Assembly (NCBI GenBank): GCA_963972195.1 | Contig: CAXATH010000006.1 | Coordinates: 1 to 64,000, forward strand | Direction of reading: 5' to 3' | Length of the DNA stretch: 64,000 nucleotides | Origin: Litorimonas sp963972195 | Lineage (GTDB): Bacteria; Pseudomonadota; Alphaproteobacteria; Caulobacterales; Maricaulaceae | In this document: piece after piece, positions 50,702-59,423 of the stretch | Layout of the letters: every line of letters begins with the position of its first letter | How positions within the stretch are numbered: the first letter of the stretch is position 1 | Position numbers and translations under genes: made by a program | The notes under the pieces: model-generated | Seen by the model: the letters and a program-made list of their open reading frames with translations, nothing else | The model's database searches: none | What the model was told of the DNA's origin: nothing

Positions 50702-51151
50702 CTAAGGGCGGCTTTTCCCCAATCCTGTCCGTTTCGCGAGTTCGGAGCGGCGTTTGGCGTAGGCGGGGGCGACCATGGGGTAATCATCTGGGAGCCCCCA
50801 TTTCTCGCGGTATTCCTCGGGGCTCATGCCGTATTTGACCCGAAGGTGCCGTTTGAGTGATTGGTAAGGCTTTCCGTCCTCCAGACAGATAATCACATCA
50901 TCTTTGAGCGACTCCTCTATCGGTACAGCCGGGACAAGCGCTTTTGCCTCCTCCCCGTCTTCGGCGTTCGAGGCGGCCTCCAATAGGCCGTCATAAATGG
51001 AGCTGAGCAAATCTGGAATGGCTTCAGCCTCTACCGAATTATTGGATAAATAAGCGGCCGCAATTTTAGAAGTCTGGGTCAAAAGAAATTCAGGAGACAG
51101 GCCGTCCCCTGAAGGTTTTTCTGATGTCGGAGGATTAGGTGCCAAGGACAT
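50702..51151 (-). CDS. mucR: MucR/Ros-family zinc-finger transcriptional regulator
   Basis: 149 residues. C-terminal Ros/MucR DNA-binding domain: the zinc region CLEDGKPYQSLKRHLRVKYG uses Cys-x2-Asp and two His (the Cys-Asp-His-His variant), then MSPEEYREKWGLP and a basic tail. MucR proteins are H-NS-like global silencers in alphaproteobacteria. Its ATG lies 17 bases inside the preceding antiporter gene and has only a weak SD, so translation is probably coupled to the Mrp operon. Confidence 0.9.
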   Translation of the reverse strand: MSLAPNPPTSEKPSGDGLSPEFLLTQTSKIAAAYLSNNSVEAEAIPDLLSSIYDGLLEAASNAEDGEEAKALVPAVPIEESLKDDVIICLEDGKPYQSLKRHLRVKYGMSPEEYREKWGLPDDYPMVAPAYAKRRSELAKRTGLGKSRP

Positions 51152-52883
51152 AAATTACGATCAATGTCACGAATAAGGTCCCCGCTACAAGAACCGCCGG
51201 GAGGCCGGACGGCGCCGCTTCGCTCATGGCGCCCGCAGGACTGAACATTTGATAGAGTTTTTGCCCGACATGGCCGATCGTGCGTTTGCGAAGACGGCTC
51301 ACCTGCATATTCAACCGATCCCACATGGCCGAACTCCAGAGAGCGACACTCAGCCCCATGCGGCGATAAATCCAATCGGAATCGATAATCTCGGCCCGTC
51401 GCTCTGCCGGATAAACGCCGTAGCGCTTGAGCAGGGTAAAGGCGAAGATTGCGGCGAAGAGGAGCTGTAGCTGGAAGACGACATGATCCCAGGTATAAGG
51501 CTTATAGGCCTCTTCCATCGGGAACGGCATCATGGAGTAGAGCAGCTGGTAACCGCCCCACGGCCAGGCCAGAACAATACACAATATCCCGGCGAGACTC
51601 ATCGCGACGAGCATATTCCAGGGCGCTTCCTTGACGCGGCGTCCGCTATCATGCGCGAAGAAGGTAAAATGCGGCACTTTGATGCCGGAATGTTCCATCA
51701 CACCGGCGGAGGCAAAGAGCATCATGGCGAATGGCACCCAGAGATGTTCTTCCAGCGCGGCGGCGAGGATCATGGCTTTCGTGACAAAGGCCGCGAGCAG
51801 CGGAAATGCCGCGATGGAGCCGGCCCCGATCAGGCAGAGCACCGCCGTAAACGGCATGGAGCGGAACAGACCGCCAAGCTCTGACGCTTTGGCCGTTCCG
51901 GTCCGGTACATAACCGCGCCAATCGACATGAAGAGCAAACCTTTAAAGATAACGTGGACGAAAACCTGTCCGACAACGCCGTTCATGGCGAGCGCGCCGC
52001 CAATACCAATACCGGCGACCATAAAGCCAAGCTGGTTGTTCAGCGAATAGGCCAGAACCCGGCGAAGGTCGTTTTCGACGACCGCAAAGAAAACCGGGAA
52101 ACAGGTCATAATCGCGCCGACCCATATTAAAATATCCACGCCTTCAAATCCGCGCGCCAAAGCGTAAATCGCGAATTTCGTCGTGAACGACGCCAGGATA
52201 ACCGTTCCTGTAATTGAGGCTTTGGGATAGGCGTCCTGCATCCAGTTATGCAGAAGCGGGAAGCCGCATTTAATCCCCATAGCAATCATCATCAGCCATC
52301 CGCCGGGGGTGTTCAATCCGATGAAGTCAAAGGTGAAATCCCCGCCGCGGCTTTGCGCCACCATGACCGCCCCGGCCAGAAGCAGGACGCCGGAAAAGAC
52401 ATGGATCGCCAGATAACGAAGTCCGGCGGCATAAGCTGCCTCTCCGCCTTTCCAGACGAGGAAGACAGAAGAAATGGCCGTCAATTCCCAGAATACAAAC
52501 AGGGTTATCATATCGCCGGCCAGAACGCCGGCCACAGCGGCGCCCGTGTAAATCAGGGCCGAGCTGTCCGTGATACGGCATTTTTCGTGCAGACCATAAA
52601 TTCCGTTAATCAATCCGGCGAGGCAGAAAAGATAACCCCATACGAGGGACAGCCCGTCAATCCGCAATGTGGTGAGTTCTATACCGCCAAAGGTCAGAAC
52701 GCCGCGAATATATTCGGGCTCCAGAGAATGCATCTGGAATATCAGCCAACCGGCGAAAACCGGCGCGGCAATTAGAAAGAGTTTCCGAATATAGTGCGTT
52801 GCGTCCGTTTTTGGAAACAAGGCGCAGACAAGTCCGGCGAGGATAATCCAGAGACCCGGATTGATATTCATGAGATCAATCAT
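51135..52883 (-). CDS. Mrp antiporter subunit D-type (NuoL/M/N family), third copy
   Basis: 582 residues with about 14 hydrophobic segments. Proton-conducting membrane transporter family: LFVFWELTAISSVFLVWKGG, CGFPLLHNWMQDAYPKASI and VENDLRRVLAYSLNNQLGFM. It has a C-terminal extension of some 130 residues beyond the core, with another membrane segment, as in NuoL-like proteins, so it may take the role of the N-terminal part of MrpA. It overlaps its neighbours, mucR by 17 bases and the small membrane-protein gene by four. Confidence 0.88.
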   Translation of the reverse strand: MIDLMNINPGLWIILAGLVCALFPKTDATHYIRKLFLIAAPVFAGWLIFQMHSLEPEYIRGVLTFGGIELTTLRIDGLSLVWGYLFCLAGLINGIYGLHEKCRITDSSALIYTGAAVAGVLAGDMITLFVFWELTAISSVFLVWKGGEAAYAAGLRYLAIHVFSGVLLLAGAVMVAQSRGGDFTFDFIGLNTPGGWLMMIAMGIKCGFPLLHNWMQDAYPKASITGTVILASFTTKFAIYALARGFEGVDILIWVGAIMTCFPVFFAVVENDLRRVLAYSLNNQLGFMVAGIGIGGALAMNGVVGQVFVHVIFKGLLFMSIGAVMYRTGTAKASELGGLFRSMPFTAVLCLIGAGSIAAFPLLAAFVTKAMILAAALEEHLWVPFAMMLFASAGVMEHSGIKVPHFTFFAHDSGRRVKEAPWNMLVAMSLAGILCIVLAWPWGGYQLLYSMMPFPMEEAYKPYTWDHVVFQLQLLFAAIFAFTLLKRYGVYPAERRAEIIDSDWIYRRMGLSVALWSSAMWDRLNMQVSRLRKRTIGHVGQKLYQMFSPAGAMSEAAPSGLPAVLVAGTLFVTLIVIYVLGT

Positions 52884-53269
52884 GACTTGTCTCCCGCCTT
52901 GTTCGTCTCGGCGTGGTTCGTCTCGTCATGGCCTTCCGCGCTGACGTAAGGATCGGGCAAACCGCCTTCCCCATAATATCCCTCATCCCGGCTTAGCAGC
53001 TTGAAGAGCGGACGCGCCATAAAGACAATAAAGGAATAGGCCAGAAAGCCGAACACAGCCCAGGATCCGGGAATTATATCCCACGGCGCCGGGTGTTTCA
53101 GAGGGTGCATGACGCCCAGAATTGTCGTGATGACAATCCCGGCCAGCGGCAGCCAAAGAAAATTGCGTTTAAACTTGTCGTCTACCAAAAACAGAAACGG
53201 CTTGGCCGCCGGATGAATGTCATCCGCTGCATGTTTTTGGACATCCGGATTTGCGGAGTCCTTACTCAT
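52880..53269 (-). CDS. Small membrane protein of the Mrp operon
   Basis: 129 residues. Two membrane helices (LPLAGIVITTILGVMHPL and WAVFGFLAYSFIVFMARPLF) between polar, His- and Asp-rich ends. Overlaps both neighbouring D-type subunit genes by four bases, so it is clearly part of the operon. Similar small genes accompany three-D-subunit Mrp clusters in alphaproteobacteria. Role unknown; assembly or stability of the complex is possible. Confidence 0.75.
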   Translation of the reverse strand: MSKDSANPDVQKHAADDIHPAAKPFLFLVDDKFKRNFLWLPLAGIVITTILGVMHPLKHPAPWDIIPGSWAVFGFLAYSFIVFMARPLFKLLSRDEGYYGEGGLPDPYVSAEGHDETNHAETNKAGDKS

Positions 53270-54750
53270 GACAGGCCTCCTAGAATAGGCGTGAGGAAAT
53301 CAACCATATCTCCGGCGAAGAAGAACAGAACCACACTGCCCAAGGCCGTGAAGACGGGCGGCACAATCACCCAGAGATGTTTCTTCTGTTCCTGCGCGAC
53401 AATCGCGTCAGCCGCGATATCGGCCGGAGGCTTCATAAATCCGCGAACCGCAATCGGGACGAGATAGATAATGTTTAAAATGGAGGAGGCAATCAGCGCC
53501 GCTATGAGGATACCCTTGCCGCTATCCAGCGCCCCCGCCATGAGAAAGAACTTCGGCCAGGATCCGCCTGCGGGGGGAATCCCGATAATGGATATAGCGC
53601 CCACGAGAAACGCGCCGAACACCCAAGGCATAGTTCGGCCCAGACCATCCAATTGCGAAATTTTTGTTCTGTGAGAGATGGTGTAAATCGCACCCGCGCA
53701 CATAAAGAGCGTAATCTTGCCCCAGGCATGCATGACGATTTGCAAGCCGCCGCCCAAAATGGCCAGAGGCGTGGCCAGCATCGCGCCGAGCGTAATGTAG
53801 GAAAGCTGCGAGACCGTTGAATACGCCAGACGCGCTTTGAGATTGTCCTGACGCAGGGCAATGACAGAAGCCAGAACAATGGAAATGGCCGCTACCCAAG
53901 ACAGCGTTGTGGACGCCGGTGTGTCCGCGGCCAAGGACGGCCCAAAGGTAAACACGACAACCTTGAGCATGGTGAACACGCCGGCTTTTACAACGGCCAC
54001 GGCGTGGAGGAGCGCGGAGACAGGAGTCGGCGCGACCATGGCGTTAGGCAGCCAGGGATGAACGGGCATGAGTGCGGCCTTGGCAATCCCGAAGGCAAAA
54101 AGGAAAAGCAAAATAGAGGTCGCGAGCAAGGACGTTCCCGCCGGGAAAACCCCGCCCAATTGGAAATCCGTCGTGCCAGCGATAACCTGCGTCCCGATAA
54201 TGGCCGGCAGCAAGAGCGCCAAAGACGTGCCCATCAGAATGAGCGCGTAAATTGTCAGGCCTTTCCGGGCCTTAGCATCGCCCTTATGCGATACAAGCGG
54301 GAAGGTTGAAATGGTTAGAGCTTCATAGAAAATGAACAAGGTGATGAGGTTGCCCGACGCGGCAATGCCCATGGCCGAAGCAATAGCAATGGCCACAAAC
54401 ATAAAAAACCGAGTCTGATTTTTCTCGTTATTGCCGCGCATATATCCCAGGGTGAAGACGGAGTTGACGATCCAGAGCGAGCTGGCGATTGCGGCAAAAG
54501 TCGCGCCGAGGGGCTCGAGGACAAATTTAACTTCGAAGAACCCCGCAAAGCGGCCCAGATAAAGCTCGGGCCGTCCGCCGGAGGCGACCTCGCGGCAGAG
54601 ATAGATAACAACGCCGAGCAGAGCAAAGCCCGCTACAAAGGTAATAGCTTCGCGAATATTGGGCGCTTTCCCGGCGAGGGGAATAAGCACCGCAGCAGCA
54701 AGCGGAATAAGGAGCAATAGAAGTAGAGCGAATTCAGGAGTCAGAACCAT
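53266..54750 (-). CDS. mrpD: Mrp antiporter subunit D-type, second copy
   Basis: 494 residues, about 14 membrane helices. NuoM/N-like proton-conducting family: LFIFYEALTISTFPLVSHKG (Glu in the conserved TM5), KAALMPVHPWLPNAMVAPTP with the conserved Lys, and QDNLKARLAYSTVSQLSY. Sits between another D-type gene (four-base gap) and the small membrane protein gene. Together the D-type subunits form the cation/proton path. Confidence 0.92.
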   Translation of the reverse strand: MVLTPEFALLLLLLIPLAAAVLIPLAGKAPNIREAITFVAGFALLGVVIYLCREVASGGRPELYLGRFAGFFEVKFVLEPLGATFAAIASSLWIVNSVFTLGYMRGNNEKNQTRFFMFVAIAIASAMGIAASGNLITLFIFYEALTISTFPLVSHKGDAKARKGLTIYALILMGTSLALLLPAIIGTQVIAGTTDFQLGGVFPAGTSLLATSILLFLFAFGIAKAALMPVHPWLPNAMVAPTPVSALLHAVAVVKAGVFTMLKVVVFTFGPSLAADTPASTTLSWVAAISIVLASVIALRQDNLKARLAYSTVSQLSYITLGAMLATPLAILGGGLQIVMHAWGKITLFMCAGAIYTISHRTKISQLDGLGRTMPWVFGAFLVGAISIIGIPPAGGSWPKFFLMAGALDSGKGILIAALIASSILNIIYLVPIAVRGFMKPPADIAADAIVAQEQKKHLWVIVPPVFTALGSVVLFFFAGDMVDFLTPILGGLS

Positions 54751-54754
54751 GACC

Positions 54755-56308
54755 TTACCCCCCTATTCCGGTAAGAGGTGTTCCGGTCAGTAATTCTGCT
54801 GCCCGTTCCGACGCCCCGACAAGTATATCTGACGCGCCGAAAATATTCATCCCAATGGCAATCGACAGAACAGCCATCGCCCACATAGGCAGAAGCATCA
54901 TCATGGGCGCTTCATTCCGAACGCAGGGTTTCCCATCGATTTCCGGCGGCGCGCGGAAATAGGCAATCATCAGAATTCGTCCGACATAGATGACCGCCAG
55001 AATAGAGCTAATCATGATGAAGCCGACAGCCCACCAATAGCCTCCGGCGGCGGCAGACTGCGCCAAGGCGACTTTGGAGACGAAACCGGCGGTAAATGGA
55101 ACGCCGATGAGCGAGAAGCCGCAAAGCGTAAACGCGCCCATCGTCCAGGGCATAGTCCGGGACAGTCCTCTGAAATCGTCAACGCGCGTAATACCGAAGC
55201 GATACCACATGGCGCCGAGCGCCAAAAATAATCCGCCTTTGATAACGGCATGATTGATTAGGTGAAGATAGGCGGCGCTGAGGCTGGCAGTTGTGGCGAT
55301 ACCGATCCCGAGCAACATATAGCCGACTTGGCCGACCGAAGAATAGGCTAGCATACGGCGCGCATCGGTTTGGAAAATGGCCTGCAGTGAGGCAAAGATC
55401 ATTCCGACGATACCAAGTCCAAAAATCAGGAAGATCAGAACCGCATCGACGTAAGCGAAATCCGGATTGAAAACGAAGAATGTAAAACGCAGCAAAAGGT
55501 AAAGCGCGGCTTTGGTTGCCGTTGACGCGAGGAAAGATGTAACCTGCGTCGGCGCATAAGCATAGGCCCCGGGGAGCCAGGTATGCAACGGGAACATAGC
55601 AAGCTTGAGCCCCAAACCGACAATAATAAATCCGAAGGCGACCATGGAGACGCGAGAGCCCCCGTCCAGCTCCGTGAGGATACGGGCCATGTCCGCCATA
55701 TTGAGCGTGCCGGTTTCCATATACAAAAAGCCAATACCGATAACGAAGAAAGTCGCCCCGATAGAGCCGAGAATGAGATAATTATAGGCCGCGACCAAAG
55801 CTCGGCGGTCGCGGCTGGAGCCCAAAGCGACCAGGACATAAGTAGAGATAGAGCTGACTTCGAGGAAGACGAACACATTAAACGCGTCTTCCGTTATCAC
55901 CATGCCCAGCAGGCCAGCGATACAGAGCAGGAATGCCGCGTAATAGGGCGCGCGTTTTTTCGGCTCTATCTCGGCCAATGTTGCGGGCATGGCGTAAAAC
56001 ATAGTGACCAGAGCCATGGCGGAAATAAGCACGAGCAGCGGCGCTGAAAGCGCGTCAATCTTTAGCGAAATCCCGTGAGGCGGCGCCCAGCCACCCATTT
56101 GATAGATACTCGCCCCGTTAGCGACTTCGAACTGCGCCAATGCAAGCGCCGCTACGGCCAAAATCAGCGTGATAAAACTCGTCGTCCACCACACAAATTT
56201 CCGGCTCGGCAAAATTGCGGTAATCGCTGCCATTAAAAGCGGCAGCGCAATAAGAAAAGCCGCGCCATGGGTCAGCAGCCACTCCGGCATATAAAGGCTC
56301 AGATCCAT
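54755..56308 (-). CDS. mrpD: Mrp antiporter subunit D-type, first copy
   Basis: 517 residues with about 14 membrane helices. Conserved family parts: NVFVFLEVSSISTYVLVALG, LAMFPLHTWLPGAYAYAP with the key Lys equivalent region, and QTDARRMLAYSSVGQVGYM. It follows mrpC with a one-base TAATG overlap. This is the copy in the canonical C-D position. Confidence 0.94.
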   Translation of the reverse strand: MDLSLYMPEWLLTHGAAFLIALPLLMAAITAILPSRKFVWWTTSFITLILAVAALALAQFEVANGASIYQMGGWAPPHGISLKIDALSAPLLVLISAMALVTMFYAMPATLAEIEPKKRAPYYAAFLLCIAGLLGMVITEDAFNVFVFLEVSSISTYVLVALGSSRDRRALVAAYNYLILGSIGATFFVIGIGFLYMETGTLNMADMARILTELDGGSRVSMVAFGFIIVGLGLKLAMFPLHTWLPGAYAYAPTQVTSFLASTATKAALYLLLRFTFFVFNPDFAYVDAVLIFLIFGLGIVGMIFASLQAIFQTDARRMLAYSSVGQVGYMLLGIGIATTASLSAAYLHLINHAVIKGGLFLALGAMWYRFGITRVDDFRGLSRTMPWTMGAFTLCGFSLIGVPFTAGFVSKVALAQSAAAGGYWWAVGFIMISSILAVIYVGRILMIAYFRAPPEIDGKPCVRNEAPMMMLLPMWAMAVLSIAIGMNIFGASDILVGASERAAELLTGTPLTGIGG

Positions 56309-56754
56309 TATGACTTCGCTCCTGCATCCGGAGCCAGAGGAGAGTCCCCTGTGCCTTCAAGATTATAGGCATAATCCAGGGCATCTATCTCGTCTTCTTC
56401 AATCGTTTTATAAACTTCGCGAACCCGGACAACCAGCGACAGCCCAATAGCCAATGTCGCGACCCCGACCACAATAGCGGTCAGAATCAACACGTGTGGA
56501 AGCGGATTGGAATAGAGAACCTCGGCGTCAGCTCCACCGTGGCCTCCGTGATCGCCGACAAGGATTGGCGGCTGACCGCCTGCCACTTTGGCGATGCTGA
56601 TATAGAGGAGGAAAACCGATGTCTGAAATATCGAAAGACCGACCAATTTCTTGATAAGGTTGCGGGATGAAAACACGACATACAGCCCTGTCATCATCAG
56701 AATGATAACGATCGCATAGTTATATTGTTCGAAAATATCGGCTATCATTACCAA
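56308..56754 (-). CDS. mrpC: Mrp antiporter subunit C (NuoK-like)
   Basis: 148 residues with three helices: YAIVIILMMTGLYVVFS, LSIFQTSVFLLYISIA and PLPHVLILTAIVVGVATLAI. This is the NuoK-like pattern (LVGLSIFQTSVFLLYI, PHVLILTAIVVG). It has an acidic cytoplasmic tail of about 35 residues. It overlaps mrpB by seven bases and mrpD by one. Confidence 0.93.
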   Translation of the reverse strand: MVMIADIFEQYNYAIVIILMMTGLYVVFSSRNLIKKLVGLSIFQTSVFLLYISIAKVAGGQPPILVGDHGGHGGADAEVLYSNPLPHVLILTAIVVGVATLAIGLSLVVRVREVYKTIEEDEIDALDYAYNLEGTGDSPLAPDAGAKS

Positions 56755-57230
56755 TCTTCCTCGGACGTTTCAGGCTGACGGGAGCCAAAGGCGTAAAAAA
56801 TCGCAATCATGACGGTTGTCACGGTTATTAGAATACCGAGTTCAACAGCCAGAATGCCGTAATGCTGACCATGGCTGGCATCATGAGCGAGGACGGAATA
56901 ATTCAGAAACTCACCGCCGAGTAGCCAGGCCAGCACACCTGTCCCGCCGTAAATCAGAACGCCGAGTGACATTCCGATGCGGATCCAGCTTGGCGGAAAG
57001 GCTTGCTTGGCCGCATCCAGCCCGAAAATCAAAGCATAAAGAATAACGGAAGACGCCATGATCACGCCGGCCTGAAATCCGCCGCCGGGCCCGTAATCGC
57101 CGTGAAATTGGACGTAAAGCGCAAATAACGCGATGAGCGGAATGAGGAATTTCGAAATGACTCTCAAAACCACATGCGGGTCACGAGGCTCTAAGTTTTC
57201 AGTCTTTATGTCAGCTTTGGGATCAGCCAT
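56748..57230 (-). CDS. mrpB: Mrp antiporter subunit B (MnhB domain)
   Basis: 160 residues with four helices. The MnhB signature is clear: FALYVQFHGDYGPGGGFQAG and MASSVILYALIFG. The start codon follows the stop of the DUF4040 subunit gene directly. The charged N-terminus is cytoplasmic. Part of the membrane arm that carries ions in Mrp. Confidence 0.94.
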   Translation of the reverse strand: MADPKADIKTENLEPRDPHVVLRVISKFLIPLIALFALYVQFHGDYGPGGGFQAGVIMASSVILYALIFGLDAAKQAFPPSWIRIGMSLGVLIYGGTGVLAWLLGGEFLNYSVLAHDASHGQHYGILAVELGILITVTTVMIAIFYAFGSRQPETSEEDW

Positions 57231-58037
57231 TTACTTGCCCTTCCCTGACGTTTTCGGTGTCTTCTTGGGCGTGGAAACTTTCTTCGTTGCCGCTTTCCTT
57301 TTAGGCGGCTTTTTGGCGGCCGATTTAGCAGGCGCCTTCTTTGGCGTTGTCTTTTTAACCGTGTTAGTGGGCTCTGGAGTTTCCCTCTTGGGCGTTTCTG
57401 CAGGAGACGTCCGGCTTGTACTGGCCGAAGGCGCGGACGGCGTCGAGACGCGCGTTCCCTGACATTCCGCTCTCCATCGACCCGCATTTCCGTTCAGGCC
57501 CAAGAGAAGCAATACGCCTAACCCGGCTGAAAAAATAACAACAGCCTCGCCGAAAGTATCATAGCCCCGATAGCTGGCGAGCACCGCCGTGACCACATTC
57601 GGAATATGAATTTCTTCGGCAGTTCGGTCCATATAGTCCATACCGACATAACTATTTGCCGGAGAATTTGCGTCGCCATAAGCCGGCATGTCGCCAATCG
57701 CGTAAAACATCGCCGCGCCGACAAATATAACTATGAGCAAAGGCCCCCATTGGCGCGACAGAGGAACCGGCGCGGATTTGCGGTCCGCCAGGAGCATGGC
57801 CGCAAGCATGAGAACGGTTGAAACGCCTGCACCCACTGCCGCCTCCGTAAAGGCCACATCGACCGCATCAAGACTGACAAACCAGGCGGCGCTGACGAGG
57901 GAATAAACACCTTGCAACATAACAATGCCGAACAGGCTCCGCATCCTGACGATAGACACCGCCACAATGACCAGAATGGCCATAAGGCTGATATCCAGTA
58001 GCAACGTTGGTGGCGTGAAAGAAGCGGCGGCGAACAT
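57231..58037 (-). CDS. Mrp subunit with DUF4040 (MbhD/MbhE-like) and a basic H1-like tail
   Basis: 268 residues. The first 185 form a membrane domain equal to the C-terminal part of MrpA: MbhD/DUF4040 helices (GIVMLQGVYSLVSAAWFVSL, DVAFTEAAVGAGVSTVLML) and an MbhE-like part (VTAVLASYRGYDTFGEAVVI). Residues about 190-268 are a Ser/Thr/Pro then Lys/Ala/Pro-rich tail (KKTTPKKAPAKSAAKKPPKR) like a histone H1 tail. The tail is in frame up to the stop and abuts mrpB. Its role is unknown. Confidence 0.88.
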   Translation of the reverse strand: MFAAASFTPPTLLLDISLMAILVIVAVSIVRMRSLFGIVMLQGVYSLVSAAWFVSLDAVDVAFTEAAVGAGVSTVLMLAAMLLADRKSAPVPLSRQWGPLLIVIFVGAAMFYAIGDMPAYGDANSPANSYVGMDYMDRTAEEIHIPNVVTAVLASYRGYDTFGEAVVIFSAGLGVLLLLGLNGNAGRWRAECQGTRVSTPSAPSASTSRTSPAETPKRETPEPTNTVKKTTPKKAPAKSAAKKPPKRKAATKKVSTPKKTPKTSGKGK

Positions 58038-58454
58038 TTAGCTGTCCTCTTCCAACGACGGCGCGCGATAACGCCCCAGAACAGGTTTCAACCCGGCTTT
58101 ATAGGCCGCATGGGCAACAGCATGTGTCGCTGTCGGACTTGTTACCAAAAGAAGGAAACCTACCAACATTAATTTCAGAGACATTTGAGAAAATCCGGAC
58201 TGGATTATCAATCCCAGAAGAATGAGTTCCGCCCCGAGCGTATCCGTCATTCCCGCCGCATGTAGTCGCGTATAGAAATCTGGAAGACGTAGAACACCGA
58301 ACGTTCCGGCCAACACGAAAAACACTCCGGTCGCCAAGGAGGCTGTTGTTAGAAGGACCCGCAGAAAAAACAGCCAGTCAATGTGCGGGCCTGACTGCCC
58401 GGCTGTTTCGGCCACAGCAGGGGCGGCGGCAAGAAGCATCAAGAAAAGACTCAT
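58038..58454 (-). CDS. mrpG: Mrp antiporter subunit G
   Basis: 138 residues. N-terminal signal-like helix, then the MnhG core: FFVLAGTFGVLRLPDFYTRL and HAAGMTDTLGAELILLGL, ending in SPTATHAVAHAAYKAG. Starts with a four-base overlap with mrpF and is directly followed by the DUF4040 gene. The N-terminal extension (about 25 residues) is longer than usual. Confidence 0.93.
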   Translation of the reverse strand: MSLFLMLLAAAPAVAETAGQSGPHIDWLFFLRVLLTTASLATGVFFVLAGTFGVLRLPDFYTRLHAAGMTDTLGAELILLGLIIQSGFSQMSLKLMLVGFLLLVTSPTATHAVAHAAYKAGLKPVLGRYRAPSLEEDS

Positions 58455-58765
58455 TGTTTGCCCTCCCCTTCCGGATCGGCCAGCAAACGGACGTTCAACG
58501 CCTTATAATTAAAAAACTTCAGAACCGCGATCGTCGCGATGAAATTCATTAAGGCATAAAGCAGGGCGATATCCACCCCGTCCGGACGGTCAATAATGAA
58601 ACAGAATACGCAAAGGAACAAAACGGTTTTTGTTCCGAAAGAATTGAGCGCCAACAGGCGGTCATAAAGCGTGGGGCCGCCGATAAGGCGTGCCAGCATC
58701 ATGACCATAGAGACAATGATCAAGAATGCCGCGCCCAGAAAAATATAGCCTAATGCAACGCTCAT
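58451..58765 (-). CDS. mrpF: Mrp antiporter subunit F
   Basis: 104 residues with three helices. MrpF/PhaF pattern: LIGGPTLYDRLLALNSFGTK and DVALLYALMNFIATIAVLKF-like (VDIALLYALMNFIATIAV). Overlaps mrpE and mrpG by four bases each. Normal length. Confidence 0.94.
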   Translation of the reverse strand: MSVALGYIFLGAAFLIIVSMVMMLARLIGGPTLYDRLLALNSFGTKTVLFLCVFCFIIDRPDGVDIALLYALMNFIATIAVLKFFNYKALNVRLLADPEGEGKQ

Positions 58766-59310
58766 GACGCCGCCGGCTCACTTTGGTTTATATCTTCTCC
58801 GACAGATTTAGCCGACCGCGCGCCCATTTCGCGGAAGTCTTCCGGCGCGCTCATTTCATTCAAAAGAGCATGAACCAGAATGTGGTCTTCTTGCATCATA
58901 ACACTAACTGTTCCCGGAGTTAGGGTAATGGAATTTGCGAACATGACCTTGCTGAGATCGTTTTCTTGCGGAAGCGGAATTTTTGTCAGGGTTGGTGAGA
59001 CGAGCATATCCGGATTAAGTACGGCGCGCACAACTTGAACATTTGCCTTGATGATCTCTTTGAAGAGCCAAACGAAATAAGCCAGCGTTTGGGGAACAGA
59101 TAAATACGGGGCTGTCTCCCGGTCAGGAATACTCATACGCAGCGTCAAGCCGACAACGAATAGAATTGAAATCACGCCCAAGGTCAGCAGCATAGGGGTG
59201 AAATAGCCTGACAGCGTCAACCAAGTGACCGACAGGGCAGCTATTAATATAAGACTATATTTAATCACGCCGCGTAGCGCTCCCTCAGCAATTGTTTTGG
59301 ATGTCACCAT
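58762..59310 (-). CDS. mrpE: Mrp antiporter subunit E
   Basis: 182 residues. Two or three N-terminal helices followed by the MrpE motif region: FVWLFKEIIKANVQVVRAVL, then SITLTPGTVSVMMQEDHILV. First gene of the Mrp operon. The 113-base gap to the DUF2336 gene should hold the promoter, but I could not fix its position. Confidence 0.94.
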   Translation of the reverse strand: MVTSKTIAEGALRGVIKYSLILIAALSVTWLTLSGYFTPMLLTLGVISILFVVGLTLRMSIPDRETAPYLSVPQTLAYFVWLFKEIIKANVQVVRAVLNPDMLVSPTLTKIPLPQENDLSKVMFANSITLTPGTVSVMMQEDHILVHALLNEMSAPEDFREMGARSAKSVGEDINQSEPAAS

Positions 59311-59423
59311 CCACCCTCGCCCTCCGTCTTAAAGGGCCGAATTCCTCATTTAAAGGACAAACAGGGCATGGTTATGTAAATGTTTTGTGGATTAATCACA
59401 AAGGCGCAGGAATTAGGTCTGGG

